A stretch of DNA of 64,000 bases, taken from NCBI RefSeq assembly GCF_947623445.1, contig NC_135248.1, forward strand, positions 11,293,820-11,357,819, given 5' to 3'. The translations under genes and the position numbers were made by a program. This document shows positions 1-12,191 of this stretch, in pieces (position 1 is the first letter of the stretch; every line of letters starts with the position of its first letter). Below the pieces are notes generated by a model, which was given only the letters and a program-made list of their open reading frames with translations, was not told the origin of the DNA and did not search any database. The DNA is from Clavelina lepadiformis (lineage: Eukaryota > Chordata > Ascidiacea > Aplousobranchia > Clavelinidae).

Positions 1-923
1 CATAAAATTATATTTCTCATTGATGACAGTGTTTTTTGAGGATTGTTTAACAACTTGATATGCACAACGTGATGAGGGAGGCATAGCAGTACAACTAAAA
101 TACGTGGATTTTAATGAAACATTTCTCACCGTTTCCTTATACGTCAATGCTTCCACGTAATTTGACTCTGGCTTGCTACATCACATTTCCGGACCTGTAA
201 CACATACGAATAGAAACACCAATATTTAGATGGGAAATTATTGAGTCTGAACCCGAGCAAATAAGGGAAAATGTCAAACATTATACATTAATAGAGCTGT
301 TCTCAAACGATTGGACCTAACCCAGACTTTGGTCACCTGAATAGCATTGTGGTTGACGAGAATATGTTGTGCTCATGGACAGCTGTGGCTATAATCGTAA
401 CTGAATGAGATACAGTTATTGCTTCTAAGGTTGCAGATATGACATCTAGTTCTTTTACAAACGGTTACAGGCATCGCAAAATTTTGGTTGAAAAAGTTTG
501 CGTCATTTTAACCGAGTGCTGTTATAATTCTAGTCACTGACTTGACTCGTGTCAAATATCGAAAGTTATCGGTTTAATTCAAGTGCCATTGTGGAAGTTG
601 TGACAGCAAAAAATAAAACTGTGCAGAAAATAAAAAATACTTCCCTAAATTTACTCTATTTTAAAAGAAAGTATTCCAACATGTAGACCACAGTAATTGT
701 GATACAGCCGTAATGAATAATAACCAACTTTATACAATGCATACAACATACAAGGAGTATCCTTGTCTGTATTTTAGCAAAATAATGTTTTGTACTTTAC
801 ACTTATTTGCTGGTCACGCTTTATTCGCCTGAAATTTTACAAAAACAGAATCATAGCATTCGGGATTTTACATCAGCATCCTAAGCATTTGCAGAACAAA
901 TTATAAACTGTGTAACGCACAAA
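1..923. other. 5' flank of the + strand SLC6 gene
   Basis: AT-rich DNA without a coding stretch I can support. It should contain the promoter and 5' UTR of the SLC6 copy that starts at 924. I see no convincing TATA box or other named element. Confidence 0.4.
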
Positions 924-3900
924 ATGAAGGACATTAGCCCAAGACAAGTGACTTGGAGCCGATCCTGGGATTTCATGTTTGCCACAGCAGGCTGGAGTAT
1001 AGGGTTGGGAAATATTTGGCGGTTTCCTTATCTATGCTATCAGTATGGGGGAGGTAAGCGATTTTCAGAACGGATTTGTCAGACTTAAAATTATTACTAT
1101 TATGATTATGCTAATGAGCTTTGTTTACAGGCCCATTTCTCAATCCGTATATTTTCTTTGCTTTATTTTTCGCACTTCCTTGTTTGGTGTTGGAGGCCTC
1201 ACTGGGGCAAATGGTCGGAAAAAATCTCTTTGATATGTGGCGTTCAACCGTTCCTATCCTTTCTGGTATGTCATTCCATTATAGAGTTAAATAGGTTAAA
1301 CAACATTGCTATGGTAAAGTAATTGCTATATCGCTAATTGCAATTTTACGTGAAACGACCGTTATAGCATTATTTATTACATACGGGTTCTCTCTTTAAA
1401 ATACTGATTGTTTTTCTGAACACAAAGCGTCAATTGATAGTGTCATGTGTCAGTCAAAAAATAATTTTTTATAACGAGAACCCAACAATACTTAGCCTAT
1501 AGTTAAATCAATCTACTTGCTGCTTTCCAGGAATCGCTTTTGCTAGCATGACGATGAATTTTTTCGATAAAATGAGCTATTCCACACTCCTGGTGTGGGT
1601 AATAAAGTATTTCGTGGCAAGTTTTTCGAATACTCTTCCTTGGATGAGTTGCAATAACACTTGGAACGATGAAAATTGTTTGGATTTTGCAATTCAAAAT
1701 AAAAGCGAGCTTTTCAGCATCAAAAAACTTAATGGTACACGAGGAGAATCAGCGGCGGAACAGTGTTGGAAGTAAAAATCAGTTCTATGCATTGGTATAG
1801 TGCTGCTTGCTAGGCTTACAAAAGCATTATGGATTTGTGTGCGTTTACATGATACTGTCAAAATTAATGTTTCAGCAAGTGTCTTAGTTTGAATAAATAA
1901 TGTTCCCAAATGTGAATAAAACTTTTTCATGCTAAAGATTTCATGTTAAACACTAAAGGAAACATATAAAGGTCGTTTCCATTCAACTCTGTACAAATGT
2001 AGGAGTAGCAAGCTTTGGGGCTCGTGGGTGCAAACCCCAGACCATCTGAAAATCAATCTGTTTTCACATTTTAATTATTAATTTGATACTCAAGGCTAGA
2101 AGTTCTAAAAATTTCTTCTGGTTTAAATGATTTTGGTGGTTTGTCGTTGGATTTGGTTCTCTTCAATGTCTTATTATGGCTGCTGGTCTATCTATCTACT
2201 TTGAGGGGGATTAAGTTCTCAACAAAGGTGCAACAAGCTTAGGTAGTTATGTCGATGCTTCTACTATTATCACTGTTTTAATGTTGCAAATTTTTTCAGA
2301 TTAGTTATATTACAGCAAGTCTTCCCGCTGTTTTGATCGTTGTTATGGTGATACGAGGTTTAACACTTGATGGCGGTATGACGGGGGTTCGCTACTACTT
2401 AAAAATTGACATTTTGAAATTGGCCGATTTTGAAGTTAGACACTACAGATATAATTTACTTTTCATTGCATGTGAATAATAAATACTTTTAATGCGCCGA
2501 AGTTTTGCTTCGTGTAGTAAGAGAGTAACTGTTCCCAGGTTTGGGTAAAAGCAGCGTCACAAATCGCGTATTCGATTGGCATTGGACTTGGTATCGAGCC
2601 CTCTTTACGTAGTCATAACAAGAGTAAAGACAACTTTTACAGGTTAGTGCTTTACAAGGATTCCTTCACAGTTTTAAACATTATCCTATGATGATCTTTA
2701 TAATAGAAATACTTGGATATAAAAATGCTTTCAAAACCTTTTGTACATGAATAACTTAGTATTTTTAAAACATAGTTTAGAACATTTGCATCGAAACATT
2801 AAGCACATTGCTTTGAAAACTAATTCAAATAAAATTTGAGTTGCGTTATCGGTTTGCCAAAGGTGTTTTTTTACAGGGATTGTATTCTCGTTGTTGTGTT
2901 CAACATGCTGTCGAGCTTTGCGTGCGGACTTGCCGTTTTTTCAAGTCTAGGGTTTGTGGCAAAAAAACTGGTAAGAAAATGAAAAAAACTTTTAATAAAT
3001 TTTTACATCTAGTTATCACAGAACTATAACGAGCATATACTGTTTATAATTTAGGCCATAACCTACTTAAATATTTGCTTTGTCATTTGATACAAACATA
3101 TACTGTAAACTGTTTAAAGTGAATACTAAATTAAATTTCCTTTCAAAGAAGTGATGACGTTGATGTTATTATGACGCCACACTGAAGTGTGTGGATGGCG
3201 TCTTACATATAGATTCTGGTAGTGTAATAAATATAGAAAATAAAACTTACATAAAATAAAAATTACTTCCCCAATCCTAGGCTCTCTAATGGAAAACTAC
3301 TAATGTCACTGTATGTTTCAGAACACAACAATCGATGCATTTTCAAACTTCTGGGCCTGGTCTGGTGTTCTTGGCTTATCCACAGAGTTTATCTCTTTTA
3401 CCACTTCCTCAGTTGTGGTGCGCCCTGCTCTTTCTAATGCTATTTTTTCTAGGATTTGACTCACAGGTGCTTGCCTAAACCGAGTTTAAACGTTTTATCA
3501 AGACGACAAGCTGTTATGTAATAATGTAATGTTGTTAGTAAAATATTTTGTTTACTATAGTTACTTGTGTTTGAGGAACAAAGCTTGTTTTCATTGACTG
3601 TTATTAGGTGTTGTACTGTAAGTTTTATTCCAATAATTGTGAGATTGCAAATCTCTATGGCCTTTAACTAACATCATAAGCAAGATCTTGATTTTTGTGG
3701 GTAAAGAAAAAATGTTTGATTTTTTGTTTGACCAAAATCGGTTACAACCTTTAAACAATATAATTAAAACTGCTAACATGTACACAACATATATATAAAT
3801 ACTTTCAGTTTATAGCATATGAAATTTTGGTTTCATTTCTTTCCGATCTTTTTCCGAGTTTGAGGTCATTCCGATACGGAAAAAGGATCTTTAATACAGC

Positions 3901-5229
3901 GTTTTGTGTCCTGATCTGTCTTTTAAGCTGGATTTTTCTCCCAAAGGTAACTTATATATAATATAAGGTATAATAAAATAATATAATATATATAATATAT
4001 ATACTTATGTATATATGGAACTTATATAATTCAATAGTCTAAAAGTCACTCACACTAACTGAGAAAATAATGTTCAAACCAAAAAGAAATGACCATAAGC
4101 ACAGTTTTGAATTTAATGTATAGATGATTAATTAACAGGAAGTATTAAATCTTTTTGTTGTAACAAGACAAAATATTTAACATGAGCATTTCAGAAGAAG
4201 TTAATTTATCGTTTCGAATCTATTTAGGGTGGAGCGTATATGTTTGAGATATTCAATCAACATGCTGCAGCGGCTTGGAACGTTTTTCTTATTTGTGGCT
4301 GCGAACTAGTAGCAGTGGCTTGGTTTTATGGCGCCAAAAAACACTGCCAACAAATTAGGCGCATGCTGACTGGATCAAGTCGTGCAGAAGTCGTCATCAT
4401 TTTCCTTTGGAAATTTTTCAGCCCTTGCTGTTGCTTCGTAAGATTTATTTGTTTTTCCAAGTAGTTTTTTACCTTGCACATAACTTTCTTCAATGTTGTT
4501 ATTCAATTAATTTGCCGGCGTTATTTAGTTAAGAAACATATTAAAGATATTTTAACATATCCCTAATTTTTTTGTATGTGGCTTGTTGTAACCTTTTACC
4601 AATTTTAGGCCTTATGTGTATATTACATCGTGAAACACAAACCACTTAAGTACGGCAACTACATCTATCCATCTTGGGCACAAGCATTCGCACACACGCT
4701 CAGTTTCTCGTCTTTTGTATGGATTCCAGGTTTTGCCATATATCTGCTCCTCACTTCAAAGAAAACAAAAGCAGAGGTACATGGTAAAAAATTATTATCA
4801 GATTTGAAGTTAAGGCCGTGACGTGAATGTTTTAGTAAAAATATATTTGAAATTGAAGGATAAACTATAAAGTATAAAATGTGAAAACTGACATAGCCTA
4901 AAAGTTTTTTAATTTTTGCATAGTTATAGTTGCGATCAGTTTAATGAACAGGAACTGCTCACTGGTGTCTGGTTAGGTTTTATTACAGTGTTCACCATAA
5001 ACATTTGCATGGAAACGTCTAGTAACTTTATTACGATAAAATTCAAACAATTTGTTGGAGATATTCTTGTCACCATCTTTGCTCATTTTTTCCTTTCTAG
5101 CTCTTTGGGAGAAAAAGATTGTGCTCCAACGACGATGATGGAGATAAACGGACTGAAGTAGAAAAAGCACAAATGGAGCTCCAGTGTACAAAGCTTGTTG
5201 AAGACTCTGTTCTTGAAAATAACGAGTAA
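924..5229 (+). pseudogene. SLC6-family transporter, copy 1, with a frameshift in exon 8
   Basis: Twelve exons: 924-1053, 1131-1265, 1531-1771, 2095-2227, 2300-2434, 2539-2642, 2877-2970, 3322-3466, 3809-3946, 4228-4437, 4609-4776, 5101-5229. The product resembles sodium- and chloride-coupled plasma-membrane symporters of the GABA/creatine/taurine branch. TM1 carries [19 protein letters not shown]. The second extracellular loop is short and has the usual cysteine pair ([10 protein letters not shown]). TM8 ends in LGFDSQ. Compared with the inverted copy at 12192-16056, exon 8 has one extra T in the run near 3340 (145 nt against 144). This throws the conserved SGPGL...PLPQLW segment out of frame and leads to an early stop. 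TM6 also has a glutamate-proline (GIEPSL) where the other copy has GIMLAL. All other exons are open and in phase, so this is either a young pseudogene or an assembly error. The substrate cannot be told. Confidence 0.85.
3322..3466 (+). other. Exon 8 of SLC6 copy 1, with a +1 insertion
   Basis: The bases after the GATGCA near 3336 read four T where the other copy has three, so the exon is 145 nt instead of 144. Otherwise it differs from the inverted copy at only about five positions. The splice signals on both sides are intact. In the shifted frame a stop is met before the exon's end. Confidence 0.85.
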
Positions 5230-5608
5230 AATTAGGCAGCTGTGTGAATCGTACTCTACTCTATTTATTTTCGTTTGGCTCCTAATATACCATGCGCAAA
5301 TTGTGCTTTGTGTGGTGTACCACAATATATTAGGCCTATGTCCCAATCGTGTTAGATTCTGTTTTACTTTCATTGACAAGATTAAAATTTGACTTGTATG
5401 GGCCAATATTATATTCGATCAAGTATCATGATTGTAGGTAACATGTTTTGTGCCCCATTTGTAGTTGAAATTCAAAGTTACTTTGACTAATGCCAACCAT
5501 GTAGCTGTTACTGTATATACATATCGGCTTATTCTGCTATGTTTCGTTTAATTTAGCGATTTTTTGCTATTTTGTTTCAAGCGTATAGAGGTTACATACA
5601 AAGAGACG
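5230..5608. other. 3' flank of SLC6 copy 1
   Basis: AT-rich, with no further coding exon. It presumably holds the 3' UTR, but I did not find a convincing AATAAA. One TAGGCCTA palindrome lies at 5331. Confidence 0.4.
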
Positions 5609-5790
5609 TGTTACATAAAGTGCTTAATCACGTTGATTGCTGGTTGCGTTGCTGCGCGTCCCAATGTCGTTGTCAGAATCCAGCACCAGTTTGTAACCAA
5701 CGATGAGGTGTCTTCGTGTTAATTCTAGCGGTTGCAAATTATATACTTTACGCTCGATCTTGGGACGGTAACTTTGGCGCCCAACTTGAA
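5609..5790 (+). repeat. Possible short LTR followed by a primer-binding-site-like sequence
   Basis: The stretch begins TGTTAC (5609-5614) and ends GTAACT (5768-5773), a five-of-six inverted terminal match. It is followed after one base by TGGCGCCCAAC (5775-5785), which looks like a tRNA primer binding site of an LTR element. The gag-like fragment lies 750 bp downstream in the same direction. No second LTR was found and the ends are not exact, so this is only a suggestion. Confidence 0.3.
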
Positions 5791-6544
5791 CAAATTTTCA
5801 ATTTTTACAAAGTTTTGAAATTTAATAAGCATAAAAAGTAAAAATTAATAAACAACCATTAGAAAGGTACAGTAGGCCCATAAACTGTGTTGGAGTTGGT
5901 AATTCTTTGTTTGCTGGTTGCTCTTCACGCTCAGTTTACCCTTTCGTCGTGTAAGTTATTTTGTGGGCTACATTTTCATTGAAATCTATAACTAGTTATA
6001 AATAAGTGGAATGACCATAAAAGATATCCTTGTTGCATTGTTGCATTATTGGTTATTGCACCAACAGACAGATGGATTTGAGGAGATTACAGTATATGAT
6101 GATTACACTTTTTCATGAATCTTTATAAAACCTAGATCAACTTCTCGACTGATAACAGCACTACAAGTTTCTATTTTTTGCCGCTTCAATTTAAAATTAA
6201 CTTGCAACTCTTCCATCTTGGGCCTGTTAAATCAGCATATACATGCTGTGGTGACATTCCTTTGTTTTGCTGGTTTGCCTCGCGCATAATCACGCCACCT
6301 TAAATGTGTTGGTCTCATCTGTAGAACGTCATTCAGTTGTAAGCGCAGTGCCGGTGGGTCGGCTGCTCAATAGTACGAGTTTATATATATAATACTTGTA
6401 TAGTTTTCACGTTTTGCCTAACTGATTATATTTTGTTTTAGGACTGTTCTGTTCTGTTTTTAATAAAGCCTTAGTTACTTGGATTTCGTATTTGAGTTTC
6501 GAGGTCATGACAATTTATTAAAAACAAGATAAGACGAGCTGGTC
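5791..6544. other. Non-coding stretch before the gag-like fragment
   Basis: No open frame of note. An AATAAA lies near 6460. If the LTR proposal upstream is right, this would be the leader region of the element; otherwise it is unassigned DNA. Confidence 0.3.
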
Positions 6545-7276
6545 ATGGACAAGCTTTTACTTCGTCCGAAAGATCTCACGGTTAGCCCGGATACCGTCGA
6601 CGCTCCTAAAGTTTTCAAGTATTGGTTACAGACGGTGAAAGACTACATTGCTGCACTGCAAGAGCTACGCAATCGCCCGCTATAAACAAAACAAGAGTTG
6701 TTCGAAGTTGTCTTTCGCCCGAAGTTTTCTCCTACGTAGAAGAAGGTGACAGCTACCAGAGTATTGTAACTCTTTTGAAAGAGTTGTTCATCCGACCAAG
6801 AAATAATGTCTACGCAAGACATCTACTGGTCAATCGGCAGCAAAACCACGGGGAAAGTGTCCTGGAGTACCTTCGTGCCCTTAAGATTCTCGCTAAGGTT
6901 TGTACTTTTGAAGCAGTCACAGCGAGTAAGTACCGCGACGAACTTATACGGGACTCTTTCATTAATAAATTAACTCTTTCATCGTTCTTCGCTCGTACGT
7001 CAACGCCTGTTGGAGATAGATGATATCGACCTACAACGAACGGCTGATTTAACCGATAACTTAGAGCGAGCTCAATTGCAATCGAGCTCAATGGGCTCTG
7101 GTAATACCGGCCCTCGCCTGGTGGCATCGGCCAAATCAACGTTGCCCGCTGTGACCCGTGATCGAGAATGTCACAATTGCGGAAAAAGAGGCCATTTCTC
7201 AAATGTCTGCCGCAGTAATCGCTCTTTTCTAAAAACTTCTAAGGAGTGCTATCAGAACAGAACAGAAGTTTGCTAG
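6545..7276 (+). pseudogene. Broken gag-like gene of an LTR retrotransposon (Ty3/gypsy type)
   Basis: Three overlapping or adjacent open pieces in different frames together resemble a retrotransposon Gag: an N-terminal piece from the ATG at 6545, a capsid-like middle (6622-7023) with ARHLL, GESVLEYLRAL and YRDELIRDSFI motifs, and a C-terminal piece (7010-7276) with one zinc knuckle of the CX2CX4HX4C type (CHNCGKRGHFSNVC). The pieces are separated by an early stop near 6684 and a frame change near 7010. No protease, reverse transcriptase or integrase follows, so this is an inactive, truncated insertion. Assignment to the Ty3/gypsy group rests on the look of the capsid part and the single knuckle. 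Confidence 0.8.
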
Positions 7277-8000
7277 AAGTTTAGGAGAAATAGTGTTTTG
7301 CCTCAAAATTTTATGTTATTTATAAACTGTTTATGTGATTCAACCATCGTTAACGTTTATTTATACGCTCAATTACAAAAACGTGTTTCACATTCCACCA
7401 CCTATCAACAGATTTTTTTGCATAGACTGTTTATTTTTTCAGCAATAAATTTCCTCCACAAGCTTCTGCAAAAGTGACTGAGTTTTTGTACTAACATTAA
7501 TAACATATATTTTTGCATCAGTTTACTTCCGGGCATGTTGCATTTAGGGCTAATTGTCAGAGACCGGATGATCAAAAACATTGTAGTACTTTGTACTGTA
7601 TGACTTGTTTAGACGTTGCCAAATAAAAAACAAATTTGACCCCTCAGGGCTCAAAAATGTTTTTTTAGAATGACATTTTTCCTGATCAAGAAAGCACAGA
7701 CTGACGTTATACAGAACTAACGGATATGATTTTGGTAGCGATTTCTATTCCTTGATTAGTATATGGCACTGAACTAAACGGTAATATATGATGAAGCTCC
7801 TGCAAATGATGCAGGTCACGCTGTTACAACGACGATTTTGACGTCTGTTATGATGACCGATACGATATGATGTACGACAAAACTAAACAGTATAATAACA
7901 ACAATGTTGAACACTGATCAGTAGCTATATACATCGCCCAAATAGGCTAATGGGTAAAGACAGCAGTCGTAGATCACAAAATGTTTGCTAATATGCAGGC
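7277..8000. other. Non-coding interval
   Basis: AT-rich DNA after the gag fragment. I see no coding exon, pol remnant or repeat that I can name. Confidence 0.4.
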
Positions 8001-8335
8001 TTGTCCATGGGACATTTTTTTCTGTCCCATCCCATCCTATCCCATAGCAATTCATGCCTGTCCCATCCCATCCCATCCCAATGTCCCATCCCATTTAAAA
8101 TTGGCAGGTTAGAATGAAGCTATGACATTTTCGGGCAGATATTATTTTTTAGATTTACATTTTCGGATAGATATATTAAATTAAAATCGATTTCACCCAC
8201 AAAATGGCTTCAAACAATAACCTCTGTACTGGTTCCCATGTCCCATGGGAATTGCAATTCGTGCTGTTCCATCCCATCCCCTCCCATGGGACATTTCCCA
8301 TGGGATTCCCGTGGGAATCCCATTCCCATGGACAA
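8001..8335. mobile_element. Fold-back element rich in CCCAT/ATGGG
   Basis: The ends are an exact 11-bp inverted repeat: TTGTCCATGGG at 8001-8011 and CCCATGGACAA at 8325-8335. Both subterminal regions are dense in CCCATCCCAT-type repeats and CCATGGGA palindromes, so the two arms can pair over much of their length. The centre is AT-rich and has no gene. This looks like a small non-autonomous DNA transposon. No clear target-site duplication was found, so the superfamily is unknown. Confidence 0.6.
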
Positions 8336-9146
8336 CGTCATCATGAAATCTGACATGGATCTGATTCAAAGATATAATTATACAAAAGTAAATTTTTAGC
8401 TATAGCCTATAAGTTATGCTAAATAGCGATTGTTTGAAGCTTACCTCCAAGGGCTTGGAAAAATAATAACTTTCGTACCTTTCTCGGCTAAATACACCGA
8501 GAAATTGTTTTGAGTAATGACATGAGATAATGAACAAGGAAGTTTCTTAAACTAGTGGTTTAATACCACAGAAAAAAGGAAGCTCGCACAATCCCAATAC
8601 TGAATCGTCGGCCTATATACATCAGGCTTAAAGTGATGAAGAGCAGAGCCGAACTACGACTGTGATGGGCCTGGGGCAAAAAAATATCAATGAACCTATA
8701 TGGAATTTTGTCTCTACAATTTAATATACAATAAAATGCATACAGAATATTCACAAACAGTATTTCCATAAACGTGTGATATAATTTCCTTATTTTTTAA
8801 ATATTTAACCAAAGCATTCTCTATACATCAGATTTAAAATTTTCGATTGTTTAATAAACCAAATATATATAGGCCTTGGCTATAATGGGTTTAGGAAGTT
8901 GAATTGCCGCTTTGTATTAGGGGAATTACCTGTCAACGTGATGTTATTGTTCTTTCATTAATTGAAATCAATTAATTACATTGTTCGACGACAAAGCATA
9001 CCTTTCTAATAAACCAAGGTGTTTGTTTACTAAACTTTTTGTATGTTGCTCAGCAGCGTACTTTTGAGTGAGCGTTTATATTGTATGCACGAATTCTACA
9101 TTTCTACAGTTTAATTTTTTGTATTAGCTGTTCTTTTTAATCCAAC
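8336..9146. other. Non-coding interval upstream of a possible small gene
   Basis: No coding exon recognised. The final 100 bases would contain the promoter of the small gene starting at 9147 if that gene is real. Confidence 0.35.
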
Positions 9147-9571
9147 ATGGTGCAAAGTAGCCCAGCTTCATCGCGCTCTACAGATGAAAGCGACGCCCAC
9201 GAGCCAAGTTACGTTCACGATTTAAGAAACAAACATAGTTTTGCAAATATGTCATTTACTAAATGCAAGTCAAACTAAGCCTAGTATAGGCTCTACACAT
9301 GACATGATATTTTTCTTGAGTTTATTAAGTCGCTATTGATGAGTTTAAATGATGTGTAAGAATGGGTCTGCCATATATAGGTTGTGTCTATTTTCTGCAT
9401 TTTGCGAGCACGACAGCAAACAGCAACGGTTTGAGCAATAACGATTCATATCCTCTTTGTACCTTTTTGGATGATAATTTCAAGGAAAACCACAAAATGG
9501 AAACGGAAATACAGGCTCTGTACCAAGAACTTGAAAACGTAAAAGACGATTCGCTACGTAGCGATCAGTAA
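9147..9571 (+). CDS. Possible two-exon gene for a small acidic protein (71 aa)
   Basis: Proposed exons are 9147-9207 (ATG, 61 nt, ending in phase 1) and 9417-9571 (155 nt, TAA). The phases match and the join is open. The N-terminus is rich in Ser and acidic residues. The C-terminus (METEIQALYQELENVKDD) has the spacing of a short coiled coil. An AATAAA at 9701 lies 130 bp after the stop. The donor (GTTACG) is weak and I do not recognise the protein, so the gene is tentative. It is not obviously related to the SLC6 genes on either side. Confidence 0.4.
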
Positions 9572-10599
9572 AATAAATTGACAGCGAAATTTCTTCGTTA
9601 TCTGTTTATAGCAAGATTAAAATGCTGGATAGAATACAGTTTGTGTAAGATAACTGGAAGCAACTTGGATATTTTACCAACATTAAAGACATTTTTATTT
9701 AATAAACTACTCTGGAAATAAAGCGCATATAACCTATACTGTAATTTCTACAAGTATGTTAAGATATCAAAAGTGTATCACGACAACTATTAGCCTAGTT
9801 GTTGACAAGTGTGCCATTTTGTAAAGTGTAGTTGAAACGCAATGACAAGTTTTGTCATAAAATCAGCAGGTCTTTTTGTCTAAACTATTTGTTGAAATCA
9901 GACTATGAAGTGGTAAACTGGTAAAACAAAAATAAACCTGCAAAATTGTGTTTTAAATTAAATATTGTACGGTATGTTTTTATTCAAAATTAACTTTAAG
10001 GAAGGTGAAATCTGTAGCCTTTACCGGTACCTCATATCCGTTACCTAACCACTTATTGAGTAGGGCTAAGACACATAACATCTTTCATTGTACTCAAATA
10101 TTGTATTCGAACCTTTGAAGCGAAATTAATCGGAATATTACTGTACTCTCGGGGCAAGTCATTTTGAAGAAAAAACGATATCTTGCTATAAACGTTACGT
10201 CATGATGCGTCATTTAAAACCAGCGAAACCTTTTCTCACTCTGTTCTATAATTCTGACGTTTTATAAGTCTCTCTACACTCTATTCTATAAGTCGGGTAG
10301 ATGAATCGCTGTTAGATGGACTGTGCTAACTTCACGTTTATATGTCGGGCTTTTCATGGCATGATGGTAGAATCATAAAATAATCAGAAGATAAATTGGC
10401 GTTTATCTGGCAACATGCAAGTCGTATAATAAGGAAAGTAACTAATCAGCATCATATAGGACTAATCAGTAATATTCATGTGTTGCGACTGAATCCATTA
10501 ACCTGGAGATATAGCCCTAAAACGTCATCAAACCTCAATGGTCATTTCACTCAATAACCAGAATGACAACAGTCGACATGTGACAAATTGAAAGTTAAT
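9572..10599. other. Non-coding interval
   Basis: Contains AATAAA signals near 9701 and 9716 that could serve the small upstream gene. Nothing else that I can support. Confidence 0.4.
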
Positions 10600-10880
10600 T
10601 GCAATATGCCAAGCAATGCGATATTTATCTCTTCATTTGTCACATCGCTATCAAGTGTCAAATTTCATATCACCATGACAACGGTCAAAATGGCGGGAAG
10701 ACTTGCAGTATCCAAGACGAAACGCAACTAATCAGAAGAAAATCGAAATAGTAAAGCAGTAATAACTCACAACAATAGCAACAGTATATACATATACGCA
10801 TATTTAGCTACTTATTGCAACTTTGTTGAGAATTTAATCTCTTTAAAAGTAAACAGATAGATATAAATATATTTCTAGAA
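10600..10880 (-). pseudogene. Decayed third SLC6 copy: relics of exons 4 and 5
   Basis: On the - strand, bases about 10646-10715 match SLC6 exon 5 of both neighbours (the stretch encoding AILIVVMVI...LTLDG) with several substitutions and a stop. Bases about 10820-10875 match the end of exon 4 plus the start of the following intron, including the run ATTAAATTCTCAACAAAG. The order and distance fit an ancestral exon 4-intron-exon 5 arrangement. The splice sites and frame are lost. It lies between the two complete copies, so at least three SLC6 units once stood here. Confidence 0.75.
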
Positions 10881-12191
10881 CTAGGCCTATTTCTAGCCTT
10901 GCCTGAGTGTTAATGAAATCATGAAAACTGCAAAACTATTGAGAACTAGAGATTATGGAAAGTTATTCTTTTGCACGAAAATTATGTTTCAGCGATGACA
11001 TTTCTTGTTCTTATGTGAAAGTATTGATTTGCTTATACCATTGCTTTACTTTCTTTGGTGTTGTCAATTTCTTCATTAATATAATTACAAAACAAGTAGC
11101 TTGTCAATTTATTGATTGGTTCGTTCCTTTATTAGAAAGAAAAATAAACAGGAAAGTCTACCCAAGAGGACAATGACATGCTTGATATCTTTTAGTATTA
11201 TCCCGAAAAAGCGCTTTTACAGCCACACAACTGCGGCTAGGTTTATCGGAACATAGGTTGTAAAAACATTGAAATTCATAGACAATTTTTGCAATAATGG
11301 AAACTTTATAGTTCAAAAGAGAAAAGAAGTTAATATTATCAGAGATGGCGCACATACCTTAACACTCTGATGCTGATGTCACTTACCTAACTTAATTATC
11401 AATAGATAATTTTCATTCCTCCACCGAGCACCAAACATCCAGTAGACTTCAACACATACTGACATATTTTCTAATTTTTACAAAATAGATGATATATAAT
11501 TAAACTAAACTCTTTTCTTGCTTGGTGCTGGCAAGCAATGAACTAACAACTATGTTGATGACGAGACTCGGTTGAAATGTTTCTTCGCATTATTTGACCA
11601 ACAACGTGATTGATGTCCGTGCTATAATACTAACGGTGACAAACGCAATTTTATTTAAGTGAGTTGTTGTGAAACGCAGCGGGAAGTAAAAAGAATGATT
11701 GTGGAGGTAGAATTTTACACTGCAGCCGGAAAATGGAATCAAAAATGCTCAAATACAAGGAAACGTGCAATAATGCAATTTGCAAACGTGCAATTTGCCT
11801 ACTGCAGCAGATCCTATTCGATATGGTAAGTTTCTCATATTGCGTAGAATTTGAACAAAACTGAACAATGTATGAGCGATGATGCAATAAAAAAAACCTA
11901 TTACTCATGACATAACACAAGTATCCAACGACAGAAAACAAAATTAGGCTAAAATATATCTTTCATTGTACTTACTGTAAAGTCGTTTTGAAAACGTTTT
12001 GTTTTGTTAATGAAAAAACGTTTCGTACAATAGACAATAAAGCATTGTTCAACCCATTCGTATTGTTCTGATTCTAATCATGTAGCGCAAGCAAGATATG
12101 ACCTTTGGATAAGAGTCTTACTGAGTATATGATATAATCTGGTTTAATAAAACACATTAAAATGTTCAGTTGATGTTGGGAATAAGCTAAA
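10881..12191. other. Non-coding interval between SLC6 relic and SLC6 copy 2
   Basis: No further SLC6 exon was recognised. The right side should hold the 3' UTR of the - strand SLC6 gene. A TAGGCCTA motif lies at 10882. Confidence 0.35.

Noticed and set aside
3960..4020. AT-rich tandem stretch in SLC6 copy 1 intron 9
   Set aside because: A simple TATA-type repeat without further structure; not a regulatory site I can support.
5083..5406. 107-codon - strand frame
   Set aside because: It is antisense to the last SLC6 exon and 3' flank, with no domain.
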